Assembly: GCA_017938405.1 (NCBI GenBank)
Contig: JAGBBP010000020.1
Location: 43,648-107,647, forward strand
Direction: 5' to 3'
DNA length: 64,000 bases
DNA from: Lachnospiraceae bacterium
GTDB lineage: Bacteria; Bacillota; Clostridia; Lachnospirales; Lachnospiraceae
How positions within the stretch are numbered: position 1 is the first letter of the stretch; the number at the start of each line of letters is the position of its first letter. The position numbers and the translations under genes were made by a program. Below the pieces are notes generated by a model. The model saw nothing but the letters and a program-made list of their open reading frames with translations, was not told the DNA's origin and made no database searches. This document shows, in pieces, positions 1 through 8,745 of this stretch.

Positions 1-189
1 CTGTATTTCGGCAGTATGGATGCTTTAAGCGGTCAGACGGTGGCGGTCTACAGCTATATCGATCCGGCCTTTGCGGTGGTGCTTTCTGTGGCAGTATTGG
101 GAGAAAATCCGGGAGTATTGGGTGTAATCGGTGCGGTGTTGATTTTGGGATCCACATTGCTTAGTGAGTGGAACGGGAAGAAGAAATAA
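1..189 (+). CDS. DMT/EamA-family transporter, C-terminal fragment
   Basis: The window opens inside this gene; 62 residues remain before a TAA stop at 187-189. The fragment reads as two membrane-spanning stretches with the pattern SYIDPAFAVVLSVAVLGENP, then a last helix and a basic WNGKKK end. That pattern of a final helix pair around a GE(N/R)P turn is typical of EamA-type drug/metabolite transporters, which move small metabolites across the cytoplasmic membrane. Substrate cannot be told. The start and most of the protein lie upstream of the window. Confidence 0.7.
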   Translation: MYFGSMDALSGQTVAVYSYIDPAFAVVLSVAVLGENPGVLGVIGAVLILGSTLLSEWNGKKK

Positions 190-296
190 GAATATTTGAT
201 GCCTATAAGTCAGGAATGATTTATAGGCATTGTTTTTGCGGTAATATTTTGGCTGGTATTTACAAGTGAAGGTTCACAAACTAAAAGTAAATTCTA

Positions 297-325
297 TTGA
301 CGAATGGAAAATTATATGCTAGTAT
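297..325 (+). promoter_or_regulatory. Sigma-A type promoter for the YccF-like gene
   Basis: TTGACG at 297-302, a 17-base spacer and TAGTAT at 320-325. The downstream coding frame is open back to a TTG at 297, but that TTG is the -35 box, so the upstream start is rejected. Confidence 0.6.
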
Positions 326-392
326 ATATGTAAATAAAATTTACATATTGCTGTGGGGCAATGCAGAAAAAGACTTTTGGGGAGGTATACAA

Positions 393-794
393 ATGACACA
401 AAAAGAGAAATGGGGCATTCAGAATTTTATTTTCGGACTTTTGGGCGGCTGGATTTTTGCGGGAATCTGGTTTTTGTTTGGGGGACTGTGGTATGTGACT
501 TATATCGGTCGTCCGGTGGCAAAGTGTTGTTTTATGATTGCCCGCTTTGCGGCAAAGCCTTACGGAAGAGTGGTGGGGACCACGGGCGATTACAGTTTTA
601 TCGGCAATATTGTCTGGATGTTATTTGTCGGAATTCCGTGGATCATTGTGTTTGCGTTTATGGCAGGATTATGTATGATTACAATCGTATTAGCTCCGTT
701 CGGGCTGACCTATTTGCGTCTGGCGGGTCTTGCGGCAGCTCCGGTGGGTATGCAGTTGGAGCGTCAGATGGAGGACTGGCAGTGGCAGAGATAA
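393..794 (+). CDS. YccF-like inner membrane protein
   Basis: A 133-residue membrane protein of unknown function. The first hydrophobic block (FGLLGGWIFAGIWFLFGGLW) is followed by a soluble stretch with an AAKPYGR motif, then by two close hydrophobic segments and an ending LRLAGLAAAPVG. This layout (hydrophobic block, xxPYG, hydrophobic pair, xxPVG) is that of the YccF domain, found twice in E. coli YccF. The ATG at 393 is chosen because GGGGAGG lies just ahead (about 379-385) and because the longer open frame begins inside the promoter. It stands alone between the transporter tail and the DUF1538 gene. Confidence 0.72.
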   Translation: MTQKEKWGIQNFIFGLLGGWIFAGIWFLFGGLWYVTYIGRPVAKCCFMIARFAAKPYGRVVGTTGDYSFIGNIVWMLFVGIPWIIVFAFMAGLCMITIVLAPFGLTYLRLAGLAAAPVGMQLERQMEDWQWQR

Positions 795-851
795 AGGCAT
801 GTTAAGAAAGCGTTAAAAAAGACAGAAAAATTTTTTATGATGACAGCCGGG

Positions 852-880
852 TTGGAATTGCCGGCGCAATATGATACAAT
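852..880 (+). promoter_or_regulatory. Putative promoter for the DUF1538-PII operon
   Basis: TTGGAA at 852-857, a 17-base spacer and TACAAT at 875-880, 32 bases ahead of the TTG start. Both boxes are imperfect. Confidence 0.45.
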
Positions 881-912
881 ATATCTTGGAAAAGTAGAAC
901 GGAGGTGTTAGT

Positions 913-2490
913 TTGTTCCGGAACAGTAGAACAATTCTCTTTTCAAAGGTAAAGGAATCGCTTGCGTCGGTGGTGCCGATTGCGGCTATTGTTTTTATTC
1001 TTTGCTTTACCGTTGTGCCGGTGCCGACGGATTTGCTTATGACCTTTGTATTCGGTGTGGCAATGGTAATTATCGGCATGGGTATGTTTACCCTTGGTGC
1101 GGACCTGTCCATGACGCCGGTTGGTGAGCATATCGGCTCGGCGGTGACAAAGTCCAGAAGGCTGTGGTTTATTGTGGTAATCAGCTTTTTGGTGGGGGGT
1201 ATTGTAACGATTTCCGAACCGGATCTGCAGGTGCTTGCGGAGCAGGTGCCGAATATTCCGAATCAGGTCATTGTATTTTCGGTGGCCGGTGGTGTCGGCT
1301 TGTTTTTGGTCGTTGCCATGCTTCGTATATTATTTAAGTGGAAATTAAATTATTTATTGATATTCTTTTATGTGATGGTGTTTGTTCTTGCGTGTTTTGT
1401 ACCGAAGTCTTTCCTTGCGGTGGCATTCGACTCCGGCGGTGTAACCACCGGGCCTATGACCGTACCGTTTATTATGGCTCTCGGTGTGGGTGTTGCTTCC
1501 ATCCGAAGCGACAGCGATGCGCAAAACGACAGCTTCGGTCTGGTTGCTCTTTGCTCCGTGGGACCGATTCTTGCGGTTATGCTTTTGGGATTGTTCTTCC
1601 GGGTAGAGGGCGGAAGCTATACGCCGGTGGAGATTCCGACGGTAGAGACCTCCAGGGATTTGTGGCAGTTGTTTTCCCATGAAATTCCGGAATACATATT
1701 GGAAGTGGTAAAAGCGTTGCTTCCGATCATGGCGTTTTTTGCATTGTTCCAGATATTTAAGTTAAAGCTGAAGAAGGAAAATATTTATCGTATTACGGTC
1801 GGATTCTTGTATACATTCATCGGATTGGTGCTGTTCTTGTGCGGTGCCAATGTAGGCTTTATGACTGTGGGAAATTATATCGGAAGAGAGCTGGGTGGTC
1901 TTTCCTACAGTTTTATTGTGGTGCCGCTCGGTGCCCTGATCGGTTACTTTATTGTTACGGCGGAGCCTGCGGTGCATGTTCTGAACAAGCAGGTATACGA
2001 GATGACCTCCGGTGCGATTCCGCCAAAAGCGTTAAGCACCAGTCTTTCCATCGGTGTGGCTGTTTCGGTTGGGCTTTCCATGCTCCGTATTGTGGCGGAT
2101 ATTCCGATTATGTACTTCTTGGTACCGGGGTATTTGATTGCCATTGTGTTATCCTTTTTTGTACCGCCGATATTTACCGCCATTGCATTTGACTCCGGTG
2201 GAGTGGCTTCCGGTCCCATGACAGCAACATTCTTACTTCCGATGTCCATCGGCGTTTGTACCGGTGTTGGGGGAGATGTGGTTTCCGGTGCCTTCGGTGT
2301 GGTAGCAATGGTTGCCATGACGCCTCTCATTACCATTCAGATTCTTGGTCTGGTATATAAGATGAAGCTTCGTAAGGCGGAGGTAGCGGTAGAGACAACA
2401 ACAGAAGTTGAGATTCCGGTAGATGCAGTCGAGACAGAGTTTGATATTTTTGACAACACAATCTTTGAATTGGAGGATGATGATGAGTAG
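913..2490 (+). CDS. DUF1538 family membrane protein (putative transporter)
   Basis: A 525-residue polytopic membrane protein built from two homologous halves. The hallmark AFDSGGVTTGPMT occurs in the first half and AFDSGGVASGPMT in the second, each after a hydrophobic hairpin, as expected for DUF1538. A charged, acidic tail of about 40 residues follows the last helix. Start is TTG at 913, set by GGAGG at 901-905 with 7 bases between. The stop overlaps the start of a PII-like gene (ATGAGTAG, 2483-2490), so the two are translationally coupled. By analogy with AmtB-GlnK, the pair is inferred to be a transporter with its own nucleotide-sensing regulator. The substrate is unknown. Confidence 0.85.
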   Translation: MFRNSRTILFSKVKESLASVVPIAAIVFILCFTVVPVPTDLLMTFVFGVAMVIIGMGMFTLGADLSMTPVGEHIGSAVTKSRRLWFIVVISFLVGGIVTISEPDLQVLAEQVPNIPNQVIVFSVAGGVGLFLVVAMLRILFKWKLNYLLIFFYVMVFVLACFVPKSFLAVAFDSGGVTTGPMTVPFIMALGVGVASIRSDSDAQNDSFGLVALCSVGPILAVMLLGLFFRVEGGSYTPVEIPTVETSRDLWQLFSHEIPEYILEVVKALLPIMAFFALFQIFKLKLKKENIYRITVGFLYTFIGLVLFLCGANVGFMTVGNYIGRELGGLSYSFIVVPLGALIGYFIVTAEPAVHVLNKQVYEMTSGAIPPKALSTSLSIGVAVSVGLSMLRIVADIPIMYFLVPGYLIAIVLSFFVPPIFTAIAFDSGGVASGPMTATFLLPMSIGVCTGVGGDVVSGAFGVVAMVAMTPLITIQILGLVYKMKLRKAEVAVETTTEVEIPVDAVETEFDIFDNTIFELEDDDE

Positions 2491-3169
2491 ATATAATATG
2501 GTTTTGATGATTCTGAATCGCAGCTATGAAAAAGATTATGTGGAGTTTTTGAAGCAAAACGGCATTGCACATATGACGGAAATGCTGGGACACGGAACCG
2601 CCAGTAAAAGTATTTTGGATTATCTCGGTATTGAGAACAATGAAAAGATTATCATCCAGACGGTAGTTGCGGCCGGTAAGGTGGACGGTCTGTTTGGCGG
2701 TTTGGTAAGCCGGATGGGAATTAATCTGCCGGGAACCGGTGTGGCGTTGTCGATTCCGATGGAGAGTATCGGAGGGACGTGGAGCATGAAGTATCTGACG
2801 GAAGGTCAGGAAGATTTGGCGACGGAGGATGTGAAGATGAAAGAAGCAAAATATTCTTTGATTACGGTAATTACGGAAAAGGGTTGCTCGGATATGGTAA
2901 TGGATGCGGCCAGAGAGGTAGGGGCCAGAGGCGGTACGGTAGTGCATGCCAAGGGTACCGGAAGAGAAGAGGATGCAAAATTCTTCGGGGTCTCCATCAG
3001 TCCGGAGAAGGAAATGATTTACATTGCCACAAGAAAGGCTGACCGGCCGGAAATTATGCGTGCCATTATGGAAAAGGCAGGTCCTCAGACCGATGCCAAG
3101 GCAGTGGTGTTCTCCCTGCCGGTAGAGGACATTGCCGGACTGACCGCGCTTATGGAGCCGGAGGCGTAA
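2483..3169 (+). CDS. PII-like signalling protein with two PII domains
   Basis: 228 residues that read as two PII-like (GlnB superfamily) modules in tandem, about 1-105 and 115-228. The second starts KYSLITVITEKGCSDMVMDAAREVGARGGTV, with the beta-alpha-beta pattern and the Gly-rich turn of PII folds. Classical GlnB is about 112 residues with one module. Three ATGs lie at 2477, 2480 and 2483; the last is chosen because it leaves 6 bases after GGAGG at 2472-2476. It overlaps the DUF1538 gene by 8 bases. The inferred role is to gate that membrane protein in response to a nucleotide or metabolite. Confidence 0.8.
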   Translation: MSRYNMVLMILNRSYEKDYVEFLKQNGIAHMTEMLGHGTASKSILDYLGIENNEKIIIQTVVAAGKVDGLFGGLVSRMGINLPGTGVALSIPMESIGGTWSMKYLTEGQEDLATEDVKMKEAKYSLITVITEKGCSDMVMDAAREVGARGGTVVHAKGTGREEDAKFFGVSISPEKEMIYIATRKADRPEIMRAIMEKAGPQTDAKAVVFSLPVEDIAGLTALMEPEA

Positions 3170-3190
3170 GCGACAGCCCTGAGGTAAGCG

Positions 3191-4405
3191 CTATTCCTTC
3201 TTCCCTAAATCCGGCTCATTCTCTAAGAAACAAGCTCTCTTCAGTGCGGAGCTTCCGTATTTGCCCCGGATTTCATCTACGGCGGCGTTAAGCTTTGAAA
3301 GCTTTTCCCGGCGACCGGTGTCAAAGAGGTCGTACTGGAAATTGTCCTCGTTGGTGACGTGGCCGGTGGAAACGCCGAGGAGACGAATCGGAGAACCGTC
3401 CCACAACTCGTAAAAGAGGCGACGGGCGGCATAATATATTTGTTCGGTGGTATTGTCCGGAGCGGAAAGCTGTCCCTGTCTGCTCCGGCTTTTTAATTCC
3501 GTATCCTTAATGGTAACGGATACCATGGAAATATAGGCCCGGTCCTTGCGGATACGGGCGCCTACTTTTTCGCAAAGGGCCAGCAGGATACGTTCGGCTT
3601 CCGCACCGTTTGTCACATCCGCAGGAAGCGTGGTGGAGTTGCCGTAGCTTTTGGAAGCGGAAGGTTCGTCCGTAACTAAGGCGGTATCAATGCCGTTGGC
3701 AGCCTCGTGCAGGAAAATGCCCTGTTTTTTAAAATGGGAAACCAAGATTTCTTTGTCGGTATGGGCCAAATCCCCGATGGTACGGATGCCGAGGGTACGC
3801 AACCGCTCGGCGGTGGAGTGCCCGACATAAAGCAAATCCCCCACGGGGAGGGGCCAGAATTTTTTCGGAAGCTCCTCCGGGAACAGGGTATGTACCAGGT
3901 CCGGCTTTTTAAAATCCGAAGCGGTTTTGGCTAACAGACGATTGACGGAGATGCCTACATTCACGGTAAATCCCAACTCTTCCCGGATTTCGTCTTTTAT
4001 TTTGTGGGCAAAGGGAACCAAATCCCCATACAAGCCTTCGGTACCGGTCATATCGCAGAAGGCTTCGTCAATACTAAACTGTTCCACCACCGGCGCATAC
4101 CGGCGTAAAAGAGCAATAAATGCCCGGGAACGTTCCAAATACAAGGAATGATTCGGTTTTGCAATGTAGAGATTCGGACATTTTTGCAAGGCCTTTACAA
4201 TGGGCTCGCCGGTCTGAACACCGCACTGCTTGGCCAGCGTGGATTTCGCTAAAACAATACCGTGGCGGGCTTCCCGGTCCCCGCCGATAATGGCCGGGAT
4301 GGTGCGGATATCTAAGGTCTCTCCCAAATCGTGAAGGCGGTGGTGAGCCTCCCAGCTTAAGAATGCAGAGTTGACATCGATATGAAAAATAACCGGCTTT
4401 GCCAT
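3191..4405 (-). CDS. dinB: Y-family DNA polymerase IV
   Basis: A 404-residue translesion polymerase that extends from mismatched or damaged primer ends without proofreading. The catalytic carboxylates are visible: D10 in HIDVNSAF and D113/E114 in SIDEAF. F15 is the expected steric-gate residue that excludes ribonucleotides. The little-finger domain covers roughly residues 235-345. The C-terminus (DLGKKE) shows no clear clamp-binding QLxLF box. ATG at 4405 has AAAGGAGG upstream. It is transcribed toward the DUF1538-PII pair and away from rubrerythrin. No SOS box was identified by eye. Confidence 0.92.
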   Translation of the reverse strand: MAKPVIFHIDVNSAFLSWEAHHRLHDLGETLDIRTIPAIIGGDREARHGIVLAKSTLAKQCGVQTGEPIVKALQKCPNLYIAKPNHSLYLERSRAFIALLRRYAPVVEQFSIDEAFCDMTGTEGLYGDLVPFAHKIKDEIREELGFTVNVGISVNRLLAKTASDFKKPDLVHTLFPEELPKKFWPLPVGDLLYVGHSTAERLRTLGIRTIGDLAHTDKEILVSHFKKQGIFLHEAANGIDTALVTDEPSASKSYGNSTTLPADVTNGAEAERILLALCEKVGARIRKDRAYISMVSVTIKDTELKSRSRQGQLSAPDNTTEQIYYAARRLFYELWDGSPIRLLGVSTGHVTNEDNFQYDLFDTGRREKLSKLNAAVDEIRGKYGSSALKRACFLENEPDLGKKE

Positions 4406-4639
4406 GGGAGGCCTCCTTTCTGTGATTCCGCGGGTATGCTACAGGATACGGGTATATTGTATAAGACATTCCTTGGAAGAAAATGCTAAAAGAACGTATG
4501 TTTGAATCCAGTATAGCAGAAAAAACAGGATTATGCAATAGATAGGAAAACAGTACTTCCTTTTGTTTGAAACAGAATGGATATTTTTTCTTTTTCCTGC
4601 ACATACTTCCGTTAAAGTAAAGAAACGGAGGGATTTTGT

Positions 4640-5278
4640 ATGGCAGTAGATTTTAAAACCAGTGAAACCAAGGACAATTTAATGCGTGCTTTTGCGGGCG
4701 AAAGTCAGGCGAGAAACCGTTACACCTTTGCGGCAGACCAGGCAAAGCAACAGAAGCTCCACGTAATCGAAGCGGTGTTTACCTTTACCGCAAATCAGGA
4801 AAAGGAGCATGCGGAGATTTTTTACAATCATTTATCCGAGCTTGCGGGAGAAACCATTCATGTGGACGGCGGATATCCGGTGGACATTACCGACAGCATC
4901 ACGGAGCTTCTTCGCATGGCACAGCATAACGAATATGAGGAGCATGATGATGTGTACAGTGCCTTTGCGGCGAAAGCAAAGGAAGAAGGCTTCTTAAAGG
5001 TGGCGGCTTCCTTTGATATGATTGCAAAGATTGAAAAGATTCACGGTAACCGGTTCGGTGCATTGGCGGATCTTTTGGAAAAGAATCAGCTCTTTATTTC
5101 CGATGTAAAGATCGGATGGTTTTGTTTGAACTGTGGTCATGTATTTGAAGGAACCCAGGCACCGGAGCAGTGTCCGGTATGTTCCCACGATAAAGGATAT
5201 TTCGTGCGTCTGGAGCTTGCACCGTATACCGGAAAGTGTTGTGTGGAGGGTGTAGTCGGTTGTTGCAATGAAAAGTAG
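4640..5278 (+). CDS. rbr: Rubrerythrin with a cysteine-rich tail
   Basis: 212 residues. The first 140 form the ferritin-like diiron domain (AFAGESQARNRY, then NQEKEHAE, then later EHDDVY and KIEKIHGNRF supply the iron ligands). The next 40 form a rubredoxin domain (CLNCG and CPVC, four Fe ligands). Rubrerythrins act as cytoplasmic NAD(P)H-linked peroxide reductases in anaerobes. The oddity is an extra tail after the rubredoxin fold with the pattern KCCVEGVVGCCNEK, adding four cysteines that the family does not need. It is followed by a strong hairpin terminator at 5347. Confidence 0.93.
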   Translation: MAVDFKTSETKDNLMRAFAGESQARNRYTFAADQAKQQKLHVIEAVFTFTANQEKEHAEIFYNHLSELAGETIHVDGGYPVDITDSITELLRMAQHNEYEEHDDVYSAFAAKAKEEGFLKVAASFDMIAKIEKIHGNRFGALADLLEKNQLFISDVKIGWFCLNCGHVFEGTQAPEQCPVCSHDKGYFVRLELAPYTGKCCVEGVVGCCNEK

Positions 5279-5346
5279 GACGGAAGTATATTCGGAGCAA
5301 GAAAACGCTGAAAGATAAATACGGTCAAAAAAATAAGAAACTTGAC

Positions 5347-5371
5347 AAAAAGGGGTTGTATCCCCTTTTTT
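5347..5371 (+). terminator. Intrinsic terminator after rubrerythrin
   Basis: Stem AAAAAGGGG (5347-5355), loop TTGTAT, stem CCCCTTTTTT (5362-5371). The loop also serves as the -35 box of the next promoter. Confidence 0.8.
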
Positions 5372-5384
5372 GTTTTGGTATAAT
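5356..5384 (+). promoter_or_regulatory. Promoter of the permease gene, inside the terminator
   Basis: TTGTAT at 5356-5361, 17-base spacer, TATAAT at 5379-5384. The -35 box is the loop of the rubrerythrin terminator, so the two units are packed with no spare DNA. The start point would fall near 5391, giving a leader of about 170 bases. Confidence 0.65.
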
Positions 5385-5390
5385 TGAGGC

Positions 5391-5473
5391 AGTGAGGTGT
5401 ACGAGCGTATAGAACGTATGGGGAGAATCACCGGGAGATAGAAATCATGTCGTGTCCGACTTGATTTTTTTTT
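5391..5473 (+). promoter_or_regulatory. Candidate attenuator/riboswitch leader of the permease
   Basis: Within the 5' leader an intrinsic terminator can form: AATCATGTCG at 5443-5452, a 4-base loop, CGACTTGATT at 5457-5466, then a run of T to 5473; only a T-T mismatch breaks the stem. Upstream, GGTG...CACC encloses TACG...CGTA (about 5396-5432), a possible alternative fold. A terminator 85 bases before the start codon implies conditional readthrough. The ligand is unknown: it lacks the purine riboswitch signature and the PyrR loop consensus. Confidence 0.55.
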
Positions 5474-5558
5474 GTAATTTATTTACATTTTTTGGAATAT
5501 GAACGGCCGGTGAAAGGGCGTTTATATAAATAATAAAACACTTTAGGAGGACGAGCAA

Positions 5559-7037
5559 ATGAAACTTATTTACGATGTAGAAGACAAAATGAGCTTCGGC
5601 AAAATGGTTGTCTTTGCAATTCAGCAGTTGCTTGCAATTATGGCTGCGACCCTTGTGGTTCCGATGATTATCGGAAACGGAATGAAGTCTGAGGCGGCAT
5701 TATTCGGTGCAGGTGTCGGTACCTTAGTGTACATTGCGTTTACGAAGAAGAAGAGTCCGGTATTTTTAGGTTCTTCCTTTGCATTCCTCGGTTCCATGGC
5801 AGCGGCTTTTGCCGGTGGTGTATCCATGGCAGTGGGATATTTGGGATTGATTCTCGGTGCGATTTTTGCGGGACTTGTGTACGTGGTAATTGCAATTATT
5901 GTAAAAGCGGTAGGTGTTGACTGGGTCAATAAATTGATGCCGCCGGTTGTTATCGGACCGACGGTTGCGATTATCGGTCTTTCTCTGGCCGGAAATGCAA
6001 TCGGAGATTTAAAGTCCGGTGAAGTGTTTGTAAAAGAAGTTGTGGATGGTGTGGCGTTGAATACTCAGGTGATTAACGATATAAAGGCTGGTGTAGCCAT
6101 GAAAGAAGTGGCAGGTGGTATAGAGATAACTACACAGCTCGCATCTCCGCTTGCAACTATCCTTTGCGGTTTGGTAACCTTGTTTGTAACCATTCTTTGC
6201 TCTACCTACGGTAAGAAGACCTTAAAGCTGATTCCGTTTATTATCGGTATTTTGGCCGGTTATGCGGTTGCTCTTGTGATGACCTTAATCGGTAATGCGG
6301 CAGATATTGACGCCTTAAAGGTAATGAGCTTCGACTCTTTAACTGCGCTCTTTAAGACCGCAGACGGTAGCTTCGGCATTACCCTTAAGACTTTTGTATC
6401 TGTGCCGGAGTTCACATTTATGACTGCGCTGGGCGGATTTTCCGAGATTACCGGAGCGTATATCGGTACCGTTGCGGTAGCTTATGTGCCGGTAGCTTTT
6501 GTCGTGTTCGCAGAGCACATTGCGGATCATAAGAATATTTCCTCTATTATTGAGCGTGACCTCTTAAAGGAGCCGGGCCTTTCCCGTACCCTTCTCGGCG
6601 ACGGTGTAGGCTCCATGGCAGGTGCATTTTTCGGTGGTTGTCCGAATACCACTTACGGTGAGTCCGTAGGTTGTGTGGCAATTACGAGAAACGCTTCCAT
6701 TGTAACGATTATTACGGCAGCATGCGGTGCAATTCTGATTTCCTTCTTAAGCCCGTTTGTTGCATTCGTAAACTCCATCCCGTCTTGTGTTATGGGTGGT
6801 GTATGTATGGCATTGTACGGATTTATCGCAGTCAGCGGTCTTAAGATGCTTCAGAAGGTGGATTTGGGACAGAATAAGAATCTGTTTACCGCTTCTGTGA
6901 TTTTGATTGCCGGTATCGGCGGATTGTCCGTATCCTTCGGAAAGGTAACCTTGACGGCTGTTGCTTGTGCATTGATTCTCGGTATTATCGTAAATATTAT
7001 GCTCTCCAAGGCAAAGGACGAAGAGACAGAAGAGTGA
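5559..7037 (+). CDS. NCS2 uracil/xanthine permease
   Basis: 492 residues, a proton-coupled nucleobase symporter of the NCS2 family in the cytoplasmic membrane. Two half-helix regions are recognisable: QQLLAIMAATLVVPMI near the N-terminus, and the substrate-site stretch VFAEHIADHKNISSI followed by LLGDGVGSMAGAFFGGCPNTTYGES near residue 350. The EH pair and the NTTYGE motif match UraA-type proteins. It is longer than E. coli UraA (about 430) because of an insert near residues 150-195 (KSGEVFVKEVVDGVALNTQV). Uracil or xanthine specificity cannot be settled by eye. Confidence 0.88.
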   Translation: MKLIYDVEDKMSFGKMVVFAIQQLLAIMAATLVVPMIIGNGMKSEAALFGAGVGTLVYIAFTKKKSPVFLGSSFAFLGSMAAAFAGGVSMAVGYLGLILGAIFAGLVYVVIAIIVKAVGVDWVNKLMPPVVIGPTVAIIGLSLAGNAIGDLKSGEVFVKEVVDGVALNTQVINDIKAGVAMKEVAGGIEITTQLASPLATILCGLVTLFVTILCSTYGKKTLKLIPFIIGILAGYAVALVMTLIGNAADIDALKVMSFDSLTALFKTADGSFGITLKTFVSVPEFTFMTALGGFSEITGAYIGTVAVAYVPVAFVVFAEHIADHKNISSIIERDLLKEPGLSRTLLGDGVGSMAGAFFGGCPNTTYGESVGCVAITRNASIVTIITAACGAILISFLSPFVAFVNSIPSCVMGGVCMALYGFIAVSGLKMLQKVDLGQNKNLFTASVILIAGIGGLSVSFGKVTLTAVACALILGIIVNIMLSKAKDEETEE

Positions 7038-7073
7038 TAGTAGGAACGAGTGAGAGCGTTCATTCGTGATATA

Positions 7074-7110
7074 AGAAAAGGTCACCCGACATTTTCGGGT
7101 GGCCTTTTCT
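7074..7110. terminator. Bidirectional terminator between permease and xylanase
   Basis: A perfect-looking hairpin AGAAAAGGTCACCCGA / TCGGGTGGCCTTTTCT with a 5-base loop. The A-rich and T-rich flanks allow it to serve both convergent genes. Confidence 0.85.
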
Positions 7111-7173
7111 GCGTTTGAGGAAAACGCGGGGGAATTTTGTAAAGTGATATAATCGTTGGAAATATCCGGAGAA

Positions 7174-8403
7174 TTATAGTACAATGGTCTCCGGTTCGGA
7201 TTCGTTCCGGTCAAGGGAAAGCGCAGCCTTCTTGTCGCCGAGAACAAGGTCGTAATCGCCCTTAAAGCCCTCTACGGAAACAAAACCGTTTGCGTCGGTG
7301 GTAACGGTGGTATCGGTCCACCATTCACCGTGAATCATTTCCTGTAAGCGGATAAACGCCGGCTTTTTGCTGTTATCCTTGCGCAAGATACCGCTCGGTG
7401 CATTGAGCCACATTCCGTCGGTGAAATCCCAACCGGTGATGCCTTCCACCAACGGGTGTTCAAAGAGAATGCGGTACATTTCTTCCAGTTCGTTTTTCTG
7501 GCGTTCCTCGCCTTCCGGGGTGGATGGCCATTCGCTTACCTGCCAGTCGTTTAAGTCCACAATATGAGCCGGCATAATATCGCCGGAAATCAAGGTGTTT
7601 TCCGTAAAGTGAATCGGCTTGCCGAAACGTTCGAAACGATGTAATACCTCGTGTACCTTTTCTGCGCCCCAGTAGCCCTGGTGCTGGTGGGACTGGATAC
7701 CGATGACATCAATTGGTGCACCGGCAGATAAGCAGTTGTCGATTAACTCCGCATATTTTTCCGAGGTGTTAAAATCATTTAATAAAAGGGTGGAATCCGG
7801 GTTTGCCTGCTTTGCTTCTTCGAAAACACGCTTTACCAGCTCGGTTCTGCCGTATTCCTGACAGATACGGGTAATTGCATTGTCGTATTTGTCGAACACC
7901 GGCATGATTACCACTTCGTTGATTACATCCCAAATATCAATGGTGCCTTTAAACTGGGTGACATCCCGTTCAATACGCTTTAACTGTTTTGTTAAAATGG
8001 TGTGGTTGTCATACTCCATAAGCCAGTCCGCACAGGCGGTGTGCCAGCAAAGGGGATGGCCTTTTGCCTTAATACCATGTTCCTTCATGTAGGAAGCGGC
8101 AGCCATACGGCTTTCCCATTGCGGTTTGCCCTCTTCCGGTTCGTACTGTCCCAGATAGAACGGTAAGGTGCCGTAGTTGAATAATTCCATCCAAATCTTC
8201 ATACGCTCGGCAAAGAATTCTTTTGCCTTCGGATCTTTGATTGCGAAATATGCGTTGAAATCAAAGGAACCCCAACCGAATAAAAACTTGTGGTTGGTCT
8301 GCTTTAACTGTAAGGTTGCGTTGACAAGGGGTGCGCCGGTGGAATCCGTAACCCGTAATGCTTTTTTTGCTCTGCGGTGAGCGACCTTTTCATAAGTAGC
8401 CAT
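7174..8403 (-). CDS. Intracellular GH10 endo-1,4-beta-xylanase
   Basis: 409 residues with the GH10 barrel. Acid/base E163 is in WDVINE and nucleophile E268 is in IHFTEN; GHPLCWH near residue 115 and LLNDFN near 207 are further family motifs. There is no signal peptide, so it likely acts on imported xylo-oligosaccharides in the cytoplasm. A short N-terminal strand domain (residues 10-45) and a C-terminal 40-residue beta segment flank the barrel. Start is ATG at 8401-8403 after GGAGGG; the longer open frame would begin inside the promoter region. No transporter or beta-xylosidase lies beside it. Confidence 0.92.
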   Translation of the reverse strand: MATYEKVAHRRAKKALRVTDSTGAPLVNATLQLKQTNHKFLFGWGSFDFNAYFAIKDPKAKEFFAERMKIWMELFNYGTLPFYLGQYEPEEGKPQWESRMAAASYMKEHGIKAKGHPLCWHTACADWLMEYDNHTILTKQLKRIERDVTQFKGTIDIWDVINEVVIMPVFDKYDNAITRICQEYGRTELVKRVFEEAKQANPDSTLLLNDFNTSEKYAELIDNCLSAGAPIDVIGIQSHQHQGYWGAEKVHEVLHRFERFGKPIHFTENTLISGDIMPAHIVDLNDWQVSEWPSTPEGEERQKNELEEMYRILFEHPLVEGITGWDFTDGMWLNAPSGILRKDNSKKPAFIRLQEMIHGEWWTDTTVTTDANGFVSVEGFKGDYDLVLGDKKAALSLDRNESEPETIVL

Positions 8404-8467
8404 AAACCCTCCTATAGTAATAATATTGTAAAAATATAAACAAATGGTGTTTGGTTTCTGTAAGTAC

Positions 8468-8496
8468 ATGTTACTGAAAATTCGGGATAAAGTCAA
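8468..8496 (-). promoter_or_regulatory. Putative promoter of the xylanase gene
   Basis: On the minus strand TTGACT (8491-8496), a 17-base spacer and TAACAT (8468-8473). The leader is about 60 bases. Confidence 0.5.
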
Positions 8497-8593
8497 TAGA
8501 ATATAAGAAGGAAGATATAAAGATATAAACATATAGTGACAGGAGTGGAAGGAGATAAAAAGGGTATGGAAACAAGTTTAAAATTCGGTTTGA

Positions 8594-8622
8594 TTGACGG
8601 TAGTGGTAAATTGTTTTATAAT
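8594..8622 (+). promoter_or_regulatory. Promoter of the HAD phosphatase gene
   Basis: TTGACG (8594-8599), 17-base spacer, TATAAT (8617-8622), divergent from the xylanase promoter. A leader of about 115 bases follows; no clear regulatory fold was recognised in it. Confidence 0.65.
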
Positions 8623-8745
8623 CAACGTATATGTTGGGTACATCGTATGTGTAACGGGAATGTGATGGAATGGTATTGCCGGAAAACTGTCAGCAACTGA
8701 GAATGAAGGCTGTGGCAAATATAAAGAAAAAAGAGGGAGAGATTT

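Noticed and set aside
297..392. Upstream N-terminal extension of the YccF-like protein starting at TTG 297
   Set aside because: The TTG is the -35 box of a good promoter and the ATG at 393 has a strong RBS.
5385..5400. PyrR binding loop (CAGTGAGG resembles CNGNGAGG) in the permease leader
   Set aside because: The bases that should flank the loop (GAGG / GGTG) do not pair as the consensus ARUC/GGYU requires.
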